Source of the DNA: Corallococcus sp. EGB
GTDB lineage: Bacteria; Myxococcota; Myxococcia; Myxococcales; Myxococcaceae
Length of the DNA: 64,000 bases
Assembly: GCF_019968905.1 (NCBI RefSeq)
Contig: NZ_CP079946.1
Location: 6,793,356-6,857,355, forward strand
Direction of reading: 5' to 3'
The position numbers and the translations under genes are program-made. A model generated the notes under the pieces. It searched no databases. It saw only the letters and a program-made list of their open reading frames with translations, and was not told where the DNA came from. Positions 54,750 through 62,562 of the stretch are shown here, one piece after another; within the stretch, counting starts at the first letter, position 1; each line of letters opens with the position of its first letter.

Positions 54750-56099
54750 ATGCGGCGCTTGCGACGTCTCGGATGGGCCGGGCTGTTCTCCCTGGCGCTG
54801 CACGCCCTCGTCTTCGCGCTGTTGTGGGCGTGGGGTCCCACGCCGTCCACCGGACGCAAGGCGCCGCCGCGCGCGAAGGCGTTGGAGGTGGAGATCGTCA
54901 CCTCCCCTTCCGTCCCCCCGGCCACACCGGTGGGCCAGCCGCCCCCGTCTGGCGGCGTGACACGTGAGCCGCTGAAGAACGGCCCCGCGCCACCGCCGCC
55001 CATCGCGACGCGCGAACCGTCGAAGCCGCCTCCCGCCGCGACGCGTGAACCCTCGAAGCCGCCTTCGCCTCCCGCCGCGACGCGTGAGCCCGCTCCCTCC
55101 GAAGACACTCCGCGCGCGCGGGAGGAGGTCCCACGTCTGGACATCGCGACGCGCGTTCCGGATGGGGACCGGCCCACCGCGGACGCTCCGCGCGCACAGA
55201 CTCCGGGCGTCCTCTCCCCGAACCTGCTCCCCGCTCCCGGCTCGAGCTCCGGCGTCATCATCACGACCCCGGAGAACTCGCGCGGCGGGGGCCGCACGCT
55301 GCGGCCCGGTGACCCCAGCCTGTCCGCCGAAGCGCTCGCCGCCGAGGAGCACGCGCGCGTGTCGGAGCGAGTGCAGGGCATCGTCGACGAACGCCGCGCG
55401 CGCGACCGCGTGGACACCGGCCGCATCCATCCCTACTTCGGCACGCTGCGCGCGCAGTTGGAGAAGCAGATGGACGCCCCGCCCCTCTTCGACATGCCCA
55501 GCTTCCCCAAGCAGCTGATGTACGCGTACGCGGAGAAGGCCAGGCAGTTCGGCGCCACCGGTTCCCCCGGCAGCATGCCCGGACGCCAGGCCCCCACGCC
55601 GGGCGAGATGCTCGCGCGGCGCGCCCGCGACGAGCCCGCCTACAACCGCCTGCGCAGCCGGACCCAGGCGGGCGAGGAGCTCCAGGACTTCGCCCACGGC
55701 GTCAGCACGATGAAGCTCACGGTCACGCTGGAGCTGACCCAGGGCCCGGACGGCGTCCTGCGCGAGGTCAAGCTCATCAGCCGCAGCGGCAACCGCGCCT
55801 ACGACGACTACGTGCTCCAGGCCGTCCCGCCCGCGCTGGGGAAGGTCCCCGCGCCGCCGTCGGACGCGATGGGCGTGCACACCGACGGCATCCGCAGCGT
55901 GTGGGCCGTGGAGGGCCGCGTCGTCTACGTGCGCAAGATGAGTGACATGAAGAAGGGCACGGACAACGTCTACCTCGCCGCCCTGGCCGCCGCGGGACTC
56001 CTCGCCGGCAACTTCGATGAGACCACCGGCGAGGTCTACGTCGTGGACGTGCGCAACCCGCACTTCGAATGCCGCTCGCACCTCCTGCGCGTCTACTGA
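54750..56099 (+). CDS. TonB family energy-transducer-like protein
   Basis: 449 aa. One N-terminal membrane helix (LFSLALHALVFALLWAW), a Pro-rich periplasmic stretch of about 150 residues with ATREPSKPP repeats, a charged helical middle section, and a C-terminal TonB-C-like domain (LELTQGPDGVLREVKLISRS, then VLQAVPPALGKVPAPP). Such proteins link an inner-membrane motor to outer-membrane receptors; no exbB/exbD or receptor gene is adjacent, so the partner is unknown. AGGG lies about seven bases before the ATG. It ends one base before the convergent amidase gene. Confidence 0.75.
   Translation: MRRLRRLGWAGLFSLALHALVFALLWAWGPTPSTGRKAPPRAKALEVEIVTSPSVPPATPVGQPPPSGGVTREPLKNGPAPPPPIATREPSKPPPAATREPSKPPSPPAATREPAPSEDTPRAREEVPRLDIATRVPDGDRPTADAPRAQTPGVLSPNLLPAPGSSSGVIITTPENSRGGGRTLRPGDPSLSAEALAAEEHARVSERVQGIVDERRARDRVDTGRIHPYFGTLRAQLEKQMDAPPLFDMPSFPKQLMYAYAEKARQFGATGSPGSMPGRQAPTPGEMLARRARDEPAYNRLRSRTQAGEELQDFAHGVSTMKLTVTLELTQGPDGVLREVKLISRSGNRAYDDYVLQAVPPALGKVPAPPSDAMGVHTDGIRSVWAVEGRVVYVRKMSDMKKGTDNVYLAALAAAGLLAGNFDETTGEVYVVDVRNPHFECRSHLLRVY
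55005..55100 (+). repeat. Tandem repeat coding for ATREP-type Pro-rich units
   Basis: Three in-frame units start at 55005, 55038 and 55077, each beginning GCGACGCG and coding ATREPSKPP(PA), ATREPSKPP(SPPA) and ATREPAPS. They form part of the periplasmic spacer of the TonB-like protein; a fourth, diverged VTREP unit lies just upstream. Confidence 0.7.
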
Positions 56100-56100
56100 C

Positions 56101-57600
56101 TCAGGGCGTGAACGCCTCCGGCCACCGCACGCCGCCGCCCAGGGGCATCAGCGCCTCCGCCACGTCGAGCAAAGCCCCATCCGCCCATCGCCGCCCCACG
56201 AGCTGGGCCCCCACCGGCAGGCCCGACGACGTGCGCCCCAGCGGGAACACCACGACGGGGCTCCCCGTCGCGTTGAACACGCAGGTGAACCCACCCAGCG
56301 CCTCCAGATAGCCGCGAGGCGTCCCATCCACCTCCACCGCCGCGCCGAACGGCCGGTGCACCGGCGCGGCCGTCATGGCCACCGGCACGAGCCACGCGTC
56401 CCAGCCGGACAGGAAGTCCTCCAGCAGCGCGATGTGCGCGTCCCGCCGGGTCTGCGCCGCGCCGTAGCCCGCCATGTCCAGGCGCGTGCCCTGGAGGATG
56501 GCCCTCGCCAGCCGGTCGCTTTCGTAGGGAAGGAACTGCTGCTGGTAGCCCTCGCGCGCGGGCGGAGGCAGGGGCGCGCCCACCTCGGCGCCCTCCATCA
56601 GGCCCCACACCTCCACGAGGTCCGCGAAGTCCTGCCCCGACGGCACGGCCTGCTCCACCCCAACGCCCTCCGCGCGCGCGGCAGCGATGAAGCGCTGGAA
56701 CAGCTCCCGCGTCTCGCGGTCGGACTGGAAGGGCCCCAGCGCGTCCGTCCACGCCAGCCGCAGCCCCTTCAGCGCCCGGGGCTTCGCGGCCCCCAGCGGC
56801 GCGACGGGCGGCACCTCCGGGGCGAGCGGATCCGCGCCCTCGATGAGGGACAGGATGAGCCGCACGTCCGCCACCGAGCGCGCCAGCGGCCCCGCGCACG
56901 CCATGTGGCGCACGTGGCGCGGTCCGCCCGGCATGTCCGGGATGTGGCCCCGCGTGGAGACGCGGCTCTCAGTGGGCTTGATGCCCACGACGCCGCAGTA
57001 ATGCGCGGGCTGCCGGATGGAGCCGCCGATGTCGCTGCCCAGCTCGAACGGGGTGAGCCCCGCCGCCACCGCCGCCGCCGCGCCACCGCTGGAGCCGCCC
57101 GGCGTGCGCGCCAGGTCATGCGGGTTGTTCGCCCGGCCCAGGAGCGGCCCAGCCGTCTGGAAGTCCCCGGCGAACGGCGGCAGGTTCGTCTTGCCGAACA
57201 CGATGGCCCCCGCCGCCTTGAGCCGGGCCACCGCCGCCGCGTCGCGCGCGGGCACGTGCTCGGCGAAGAGCGGATGGGCGGACGTCGTGCGCAGCCCCTC
57301 GGTGCTGAACGCGTCCTTCACCGTGAAGGGCACGCCGTGCAGCGGGCCCCACGACTCCCCCCGCGCGAGCGCCGCGTCCGCCGCCTCGGCCCTCTGCCGG
57401 GCCCGCGCCTCGTCCCACGTCACCACCGCGTTGAGCGCGGGGTTGTGCTGGCGCGCGCGCGTGAGGAAGGCGTCCAGCACCTCCACGGAGGTGACCTGAC
57501 GCTCGCGAAGGGCCGCGGCCAGCTCGGTCGCCGTGAGGGACACGAGCGCTCGCGCGCGCCCGGAGCCCGAGGCCCCCTGTTGCGAGACCGATGATTTCAT
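56101..57600 (-). CDS. Amidase signature family hydrolase
   Basis: 499 aa. The catalytic triad is visible with textbook spacing: Lys95 (VKDAFS), cis-Ser170 (GGSSGG) and nucleophile Ser194 (GSDIGGSIR), the 24-residue gap matching fatty acid amide hydrolase S217/S241. The C-terminal motif (LPVGAQLVG) is also typical. It could act on fatty amides, amino-acid amides or nitrile-derived amides; it is not GatA, since no gatB/gatC is nearby. No signal peptide. The ATG at 57600 has GAGG about nine bases upstream. Convergent with the TonB-like gene. Confidence 0.88.
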   Translation of the reverse strand: MKSSVSQQGASGSGRARALVSLTATELAAALRERQVTSVEVLDAFLTRARQHNPALNAVVTWDEARARQRAEAADAALARGESWGPLHGVPFTVKDAFSTEGLRTTSAHPLFAEHVPARDAAAVARLKAAGAIVFGKTNLPPFAGDFQTAGPLLGRANNPHDLARTPGGSSGGAAAAVAAGLTPFELGSDIGGSIRQPAHYCGVVGIKPTESRVSTRGHIPDMPGGPRHVRHMACAGPLARSVADVRLILSLIEGADPLAPEVPPVAPLGAAKPRALKGLRLAWTDALGPFQSDRETRELFQRFIAAARAEGVGVEQAVPSGQDFADLVEVWGLMEGAEVGAPLPPPAREGYQQQFLPYESDRLARAILQGTRLDMAGYGAAQTRRDAHIALLEDFLSGWDAWLVPVAMTAAPVHRPFGAAVEVDGTPRGYLEALGGFTCVFNATGSPVVVFPLGRTSSGLPVGAQLVGRRWADGALLDVAEALMPLGGGVRWPEAFTP

Positions 57601-57665
57601 GTGCGTGCCCTCATCCGGGGGCCGGCAATGGCCGCGGCCCCCGCCCCCACGGTTCTACCAACTCC

Positions 57666-58403
57666 TCAGCGCGCCCGGGCCTGGGGCGCCGGCGTCACCA
57701 CGTACGCCGCCGCGGCCGCATCCACCTTCACCCGGGGCGGGCGCCGGGTCTCCTCGAAGAGCCGGTAGCCCGGCTCCAGGCCGCGCCAGAAGGCCTTCTG
57801 CGCGGCGGTGACGCCGGACGCGGACTCCAGCGCCGCCAGCCCCGCCACGTCCAGCCGGCGCGGGAAGAGGTGCACCGGCACGTCCCGGCCCATGCGCGCG
57901 CGGGCCTCGGACACCATCACGTACAGCGCCTCGATGGGGCCGTCCCCGATGGCCAGGCAGCCGATGCTGACGCAGTCGCCGTGGATGTAGATGTCGCCCC
58001 CGGGCCTCGCGGCGCCCAGCTTGCGGTCGAGCGCGTTCGGGTAGCTCACCCGCAGGGACAGGTGGTACGCGCTCCTCGGGTTGAAGAGGTCCACCGTGTA
58101 GAAGCCCTCCGGGACCTGGAAGTCACCCTCGGCCCGCTTGGGCCCCACGTCGCCCGAGGCCGCGCAGATGGGGTAGCTGCGCACCTTCACCAGCGGCTGG
58201 CCCGGCCGGCCCGCCCAGACCTCCAGCTCCCGCTCGACCTTGAAGGCCCGCAGGTAGAGCTCCTCCGGGGGCCAGGTCAGCCCCGCCTCCTTGAACGTCC
58301 GGACGAGGCCGGCCGTCTGGCGCTTCCGGGCGTCCGCGACCCGGTCCTCGGCGTGCGCGCACAGCGAGGCCAACAGGACACCCCAGGCGAGCAGGAGCTT
58401 CAT
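57666..58403 (-). CDS. YafK/DpaA-like L,D-transpeptidase-fold protein, secreted
   Basis: 245 aa with a Sec signal (MKLLLAWGVLLASLCAHA). The catalytic motif IHGDCVSIGCLAI carries the YkuD-fold His-Ser-Cys arrangement in the YafK variant. E. coli YafK (DpaA) cleaves the lipoprotein-peptidoglycan link rather than making 3-3 crosslinks, so wall hydrolysis or remodelling in the periplasm is the likely role. LYLRAFKVERELEVW and the FNPRSAYHLSLRVSYPN stretch also fit. The ATG at 58403 begins the signal peptide; upstream in-frame starts at 58625 would bury it. Confidence 0.85.
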   Translation of the reverse strand: MKLLLAWGVLLASLCAHAEDRVADARKRQTAGLVRTFKEAGLTWPPEELYLRAFKVERELEVWAGRPGQPLVKVRSYPICAASGDVGPKRAEGDFQVPEGFYTVDLFNPRSAYHLSLRVSYPNALDRKLGAARPGGDIYIHGDCVSIGCLAIGDGPIEALYVMVSEARARMGRDVPVHLFPRRLDVAGLAALESASGVTAAQKAFWRGLEPGYRLFEETRRPPRVKVDAAAAAYVVTPAPQARAR

Positions 58404-58699
58404 GGGCGGAATGCACCTCGGGGTAAAACAGGTTGGACGCTGGCGGACGTCAATCCGGTCCCCGGGCAGGGGTGGGCGGAGAACAGGATATCGGCACGGG
58501 AGCACCCCTGGCCCCCTGCTCCCCAAGCTGCTAGCAAGCGGTCCGTGGGCCTTCTGGATGACGTTCAGCGTGACGGCGATGGAAACCCGGGGCGGCCCGG
58601 TGTTCTCATCTCCACCGTGCATCATGGCGAGCAGGGGCCGCCGGTGCGCGCCACCAGTGAAGCTCCCCGCCCCGTGCCGTTCCGGCCTTTTGCCTAAGA
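58404..58699. other. Divergent intergenic region between the YafK-like and RIO kinase genes
   Basis: 296 bases with no convincing gene. It should contain both promoters. No clear sigma70 pair, palindrome or RNA structure stood out; the last 20 bases before 58700 (CCTTTTGCCTAAG) are comparatively A+T-rich. Confidence 0.4.
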
Positions 58700-60691
58700 A
58701 TGAATGACTCCCTCGAGACCCTCCTCGCCGACGGCATCATCGACGCCGTCATCGGCCAGCTGAAGACGGGGAAGGAGGCGGAGGTGTGGCTCGTCCAGCA
58801 CGCCGGCCAGGTGGTCGCAGCAAAGCTGTACAAGGAGCGCCACGAGCGCAACTTCCGCAACAACGCCGGCTACAAGGAAGGCCGCGAGGTCCGCAATTCG
58901 CGCACCCGCCGCGCCATGGAGAAGGGCAGCCGCTTCGGGCAGGCCGCCGCGGAAGAGGCGTGGAAGAACGCGGAGGCGGACTCGCTCTACAAGCTGCACG
59001 CGCAAGGCGTACGTGTGCCCACGCCGGTGATGTTCTACGAGGGCATCCTCCTGATGGAGCTGGTGCTGGACGCGGAAGGCCAGCCCGCGCCCCGGCTCGT
59101 GGAGGCCCCGCCCCAGACGCCCGAGGAGGCCGAGGCCCTCTACCTGGACCTGCGCTCGCAGGTGATTCGCACCCTGTGCGCGGACCTCATTCACGGGGAC
59201 CTGTCGCCCTACAACATCCTGATGAGCGGGAACGGCCCGACCATCATCGACTTTCCGCAGACGGTGGCGGCGGCGCGCAACAGCCAGGCGGAGTTCTATT
59301 TCCGCCGCGACCTGGACAACGTGCGTCAGTACCTGGCGGGTTTCTCGACCCGGCTGGCGGGCCGTTCGGGCGACACGGGTGAAATCTGGAACGCGTACGT
59401 GCGGCGCGAGTTGACGCCGGACTACGTGCCGTCGGGAACGTTCCGCGAGGCGCCGCGCCGGCAGGGAGGCGCGGGCCGGCAGGCGTTCCGACAGGAGCGG
59501 TTCCTCCAGCAGGAGGAGGCCCGGCGCAACGAGTTCCGTCCGGCTCCGGCGCCCGTGGCGGCGGTGGAGGTGGAGGAAGGCATCAGCGCGGAGGAGGCGG
59601 AGCTGCGCGCGCTGGAGGCACTGGTGCTGCGCCAGGGCGGAGGCGAGCGCGGGCGGCCCATCGTCACTGCGAGCCCGAGGGACCCGCGTCGGCGCGGAGG
59701 CTTCGGAGGCAAGCCGCCGCCGCGCAACGGCAATGCATCCCGGCCCGGGAACGCGGGGCCGCAGCAGAACGCGGGAGCGCGTCCGCCGCAGGGCGGTGGC
59801 AACAACCGGCCCAACGGCAACAACGGCCGTCCGCAGCAGGGCGGCCCGCGCAACGGTGCTCCAGCGCAGGGTGCGAACGCGCAGGGCGATGCGCGCATGA
59901 ACGGCCGTCCGCAGCAGGGGGGCCCGCGCAACGGTGCTCCAGCGCAGGGCGATGCGCGCATGAGCGGCCGTCCGCAGCAGGGGGGCCCACGCAACGAGCA
60001 GCGCCGAGAGGGTCGCCCGCCGCGTCAGCCCCATGGCGAAGCGAGCCTGAACGGCCAGCCGCACGGCGACAACGGCCAGGCCCCGCAGCAGAACAACCGG
60101 CCGCCGCGGATGAACGGCCAGCCGCGCCAGAATGGGCAGCAATCCGGTGTCGATGGCCAGGCTCCGCAGCAGAACGGTCGGCCGCCGCGTCAGAACGGAC
60201 AGCCGCGCCAGAATGGCCAGCCATACACTGGCGAATCGGGCGTGAACGGGCAGTCGCGCCAGAACGGTCGACCGTATGGCGGCGAGCAAGGCCCCAGCGG
60301 CCCACCGCACGGTGGCGAAACGGGAGTGAATGGCCAGGCGCAGCAGAACGGCCGGCCGCCGCGCAACGAGTGGCGCGCGAATGGGCGTTCGCAGCAGAAC
60401 GGCGGCCCTCGCCAGGATGGCCCGGGGTCGCAGGCACGCATGAACGGCCGGCCTCCGCGCAACAACGACTCCGTTCAGGACGGCGGTCCCCAGCAGAACG
60501 CGGAGCCTCGCCAGAACAACCGGGGTCCCCGCGAGGCGCGCGGCAACCTGCCCAACAACGGCCCCCGGATGCCTCGTCAAGGCTCGGAGCGCGGCGGGGG
60601 ACGTCCGCCCCGGAGCCCCGCCCCCCAGGTGAGCTACGTGGCCCGGCCAGCCTCTGCTCCGTCCTCGAACAGCGAGACCGGCTCCTCCTGA
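58700..60691 (+). CDS. RIO-type protein kinase with a long low-complexity Asn/Gly/Arg/Pro/Gln tail
   Basis: 663 aa. The first 250 residues form a RIO1-like kinase: TGKEAEVW in the ATP-binding region, catalytic IHGDLSPYN (D167) and metal-binding Asp in TIIDFPQ. RIO kinases act in ribosome maturation in eukaryotes and archaea; bacterial roles are poorly known. From about residue 300 the protein is almost entirely Asn, Gly, Arg, Pro and Gln, with repeated NGRPQQGGPRNGAPAQG-like units, about 350 residues that should be disordered and positively charged, suggesting RNA or nucleoprotein binding (an inference). A second ATG at 58704 is out of frame. The ribosome site is weak. Confidence 0.85.
   Translation: MNDSLETLLADGIIDAVIGQLKTGKEAEVWLVQHAGQVVAAKLYKERHERNFRNNAGYKEGREVRNSRTRRAMEKGSRFGQAAAEEAWKNAEADSLYKLHAQGVRVPTPVMFYEGILLMELVLDAEGQPAPRLVEAPPQTPEEAEALYLDLRSQVIRTLCADLIHGDLSPYNILMSGNGPTIIDFPQTVAAARNSQAEFYFRRDLDNVRQYLAGFSTRLAGRSGDTGEIWNAYVRRELTPDYVPSGTFREAPRRQGGAGRQAFRQERFLQQEEARRNEFRPAPAPVAAVEVEEGISAEEAELRALEALVLRQGGGERGRPIVTASPRDPRRRGGFGGKPPPRNGNASRPGNAGPQQNAGARPPQGGGNNRPNGNNGRPQQGGPRNGAPAQGANAQGDARMNGRPQQGGPRNGAPAQGDARMSGRPQQGGPRNEQRREGRPPRQPHGEASLNGQPHGDNGQAPQQNNRPPRMNGQPRQNGQQSGVDGQAPQQNGRPPRQNGQPRQNGQPYTGESGVNGQSRQNGRPYGGEQGPSGPPHGGETGVNGQAQQNGRPPRNEWRANGRSQQNGGPRQDGPGSQARMNGRPPRNNDSVQDGGPQQNAEPRQNNRGPREARGNLPNNGPRMPRQGSERGGGRPPRSPAPQVSYVARPASAPSSNSETGSS
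59822..60000 (+). repeat. Near-identical DNA tandem repeat within the RIO kinase tail
   Basis: Units beginning at 59822, 59900 and 59963 share AACGGCCGTCCGCAGCAGGG and the following GGCCCGCGCAACGGTGCTCC with one or two changes; the second is 63 bases long and the first carries an extra 15-base insert. Recent duplication is implied, so copy number may vary between strains. Looser repeats of CGCCAGAATGG type continue to about 60460. Confidence 0.75.
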
Positions 60692-60759
60692 GCCGCCGGA
60701 CAGGGCCGCGGTCTTACGCGGCCCGGGTGCCGAGCCCCGGTCCGGGACGCGCCCGGCGA

Positions 60760-60902
60760 AAACCTGTCCGACTGTCGGACAGGTTTGAAACCCGCGCTGC
60801 CCGGGGCGACGTGCCCGCCCGCCGCCGGCCCCCGCCCCCCACCGTGGGCGGGGCTCCCGTTCAAGTCGAGTGGCCAAAACCTGTCCGACTGTCCGACAGG
60901 TT
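60760..60902. repeat. Pair of intergenic palindromic elements (CCTGTCCGACTGTCSGACAGG)
   Basis: Copy 1 (60760-60786) has perfect 12-base arms, AAACCTGTCCGA and TCGGACAGGTTT, around CTG. Copy 2 (60878-60902) has 11-base arms with one mismatch. Both are in the same orientation and followed by TTYGAA and a CCGCGC run, so about 36 bases are shared. They lie between the convergent RIO kinase and AlkB-like genes and could act as bidirectional terminators, or be members of a dispersed REP-like family. No T-run of more than three follows. Confidence 0.7.
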
Positions 60903-60933
60903 CGAACCGCGCCGGCCGGGAGTGCGCTGCGCT

Positions 60934-61821
60934 TTACTCCGCCTTCACCGGCTGCTCGCGCGCAAGTTCGTCACGGAAGAAGCGGCTGCCCTTCGCGAGC
61001 GTCTCCATGTACGGGCGCACGTCCTCGCGGGCCTCCGGGCTCAGCTTCGCGAACGGCGTCACGTGCACGTCCGGCACGTAGCGGAACGTCAGGTTGATGC
61101 GCCGGGTGCGGAAGTCCGGCAGCTCCGGCGGCATCACGTGGCCTGCTCGCGTGTCCACCCGCTGCACCCGGTGGAACGTCTGCTCCTTCCACTGCGCCCC
61201 ACCGAAGAGCTGCAGCGCCCCGTCGTCCAGCCACTGCTCCAGCACCACCGCGTCCCGCTCGCCGGGCCGCGTGGACGTGACGAACTGGATGAGCGCGCGC
61301 TCGCCCAGGGACAGCGACGCCACCGGGCCGGGCTCGAAGTCCTTGTGCTCGCCCACCCGCGCGGTGTCCACCCAGCGCCCGTCCTCCAACCGGCTGCCGT
61401 AGAAGTTCACCAGGCACGTGTTGAGGTGCCAGCCCTGCGGCATGTCCGGCCCCCGGAACATCCGCCGCGCCAGCGCCTCCACCTTTTCAATCTGCCGCTC
61501 CAGCACCGCCGGGAACGGCTCCGCCTTCACGCAGCGGTTGTTCACGCCCTTGGGCGGGCGGTAGTAGTCCAGACACGCGAACTGCCAGTTGCCCAGCCAG
61601 TACACCGGCCGCAGCAACCGGCGCTGCTGCTGCCCCTCCGGCGGGGGGAAGTGCTTCGAATAGCGCTCCTCCCACAGGGGGTGCAGCGTGCCCAGCCACG
61701 CCAATATCTCCGCGCGGTCCGCCGAGTTCAGGAAGCTCGCGTTGTAGTGGTGGCCCGGCGTGCGCTGCGCGGCCTTGCGCGCCAGCGGGGAACCCGGGCC
61801 CCTGCGGGGAGGCAAGGCCAT
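60934..61821 (-). CDS. AlkB-like 2-oxoglutarate/Fe(II) dioxygenase
   Basis: 295 aa. The double-stranded beta-helix core shows GWHLNTCLVNFYGS, then the HxD iron motif in RVGEHKDFEPGPVASLSLGERALIQF, a distal His in FHRVQRVD, and the closing Arg pair in RRINLTFRYV, all in AlkB order. Family members reverse DNA/RNA alkylation or hydroxylate other substrates; the long N-terminal part (about 120 residues) is not of the AlkB repair type, so a nucleic-acid substrate is uncertain. The ATG at 61821 has AGGA nine bases upstream. It starts 12 bases after deoD and is probably co-transcribed with it and the endopeptidase gene. Confidence 0.82.
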   Translation of the reverse strand: MALPPRRGPGSPLARKAAQRTPGHHYNASFLNSADRAEILAWLGTLHPLWEERYSKHFPPPEGQQQRRLLRPVYWLGNWQFACLDYYRPPKGVNNRCVKAEPFPAVLERQIEKVEALARRMFRGPDMPQGWHLNTCLVNFYGSRLEDGRWVDTARVGEHKDFEPGPVASLSLGERALIQFVTSTRPGERDAVVLEQWLDDGALQLFGGAQWKEQTFHRVQRVDTRAGHVMPPELPDFRTRRINLTFRYVPDVHVTPFAKLSPEAREDVRPYMETLAKGSRFFRDELAREQPVKAE

Positions 61822-61833
61822 GCGCTCAGGTCC

Positions 61834-62547
61834 TCACGCCTCGGAGGCGGCCACGTCGAACGCCAGTTCGATCATCTCGTCGAACGTCGTCTGGCGGTCC
61901 TCCGGCGACAGGTGCTCTCCGGTGCGGATGTGGTCCGACACCGTGAGCAGCGCCAGCGCCCGGGCGCCGAACTCCGCGGCCACGCCGTACAGGCCGGCGA
62001 TCTCCATCTCCACCGCCAGGATGCCCATCCGCTCCAGCGTCGCGTTGAGCGCCTCCTGCGGGTGGTAGAAGAGGTCGGAGGTGAAGACGTTGCCCACGCG
62101 CACGGGCTTGCCGCGCTTCTCCGCCGCATCCACCGCGCGCCGGGCCAGCGTGAAGTCCGCCACGGCCGGGAAGTCGTGCCCCATCACGCGCATGCGGTTC
62201 ACGTTGGAGTCCGTGCCCGCGCCCATCGCCACGATGACGTCGCGCAGCTTCACGTCCGTGCGCAGCGCGCCGCAGCTGCCCACGCGGATGAGCACCTTCG
62301 CGCCGTAGTTGCGCACCAGCTCCGTCGCGTAGATGGAGATGGAGGGCACGCCCATGCCGTGTCCCATCACGGACAGCCGCTTGCCGCGGAAGGTGCCGGT
62401 GTAGCCCAGCATGTTGCGCACCGACGTGACGGCGCGCGCGTTCTCCAGGAAGCGCTCGGAGATGTAGCGCGCCCGGAGCGGGTCTCCCGGCATGAGGACC
62501 ACTTCAGCGAAGTCACCGGGGGACGCGGAGATGTGCGGAGTTGCCAT
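61834..62547 (-). CDS. deoD: Purine nucleoside phosphorylase, DeoD type
   Basis: 237 aa, the normal DeoD length. It phosphorolyses purine (deoxy)nucleosides to base and (deoxy)ribose-1-phosphate for salvage. Motifs: [24 protein letters not shown] at the start, [37 protein letters not shown] (ribose/base contact Met-Glu) and the catalytic Asp in TVSDHI. The ATG at 62547 has AGGTT four bases upstream and lies 15 bases after the endopeptidase stop. Confidence 0.95.
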   Translation of the reverse strand: MATPHISASPGDFAEVVLMPGDPLRARYISERFLENARAVTSVRNMLGYTGTFRGKRLSVMGHGMGVPSISIYATELVRNYGAKVLIRVGSCGALRTDVKLRDVIVAMGAGTDSNVNRMRVMGHDFPAVADFTLARRAVDAAEKRGKPVRVGNVFTSDLFYHPQEALNATLERMGILAVEMEIAGLYGVAAEFGARALALLTVSDHIRTGEHLSPEDRQTTFDEMIELAFDVAASEA

Positions 62548-62562
62548 GGAACCTGAAGCCTT

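Noticed and set aside
56101-57600. GatA subunit of the tRNA amidotransferase
   Set aside because: The amidase triad fits, but no gatB or gatC is adjacent.
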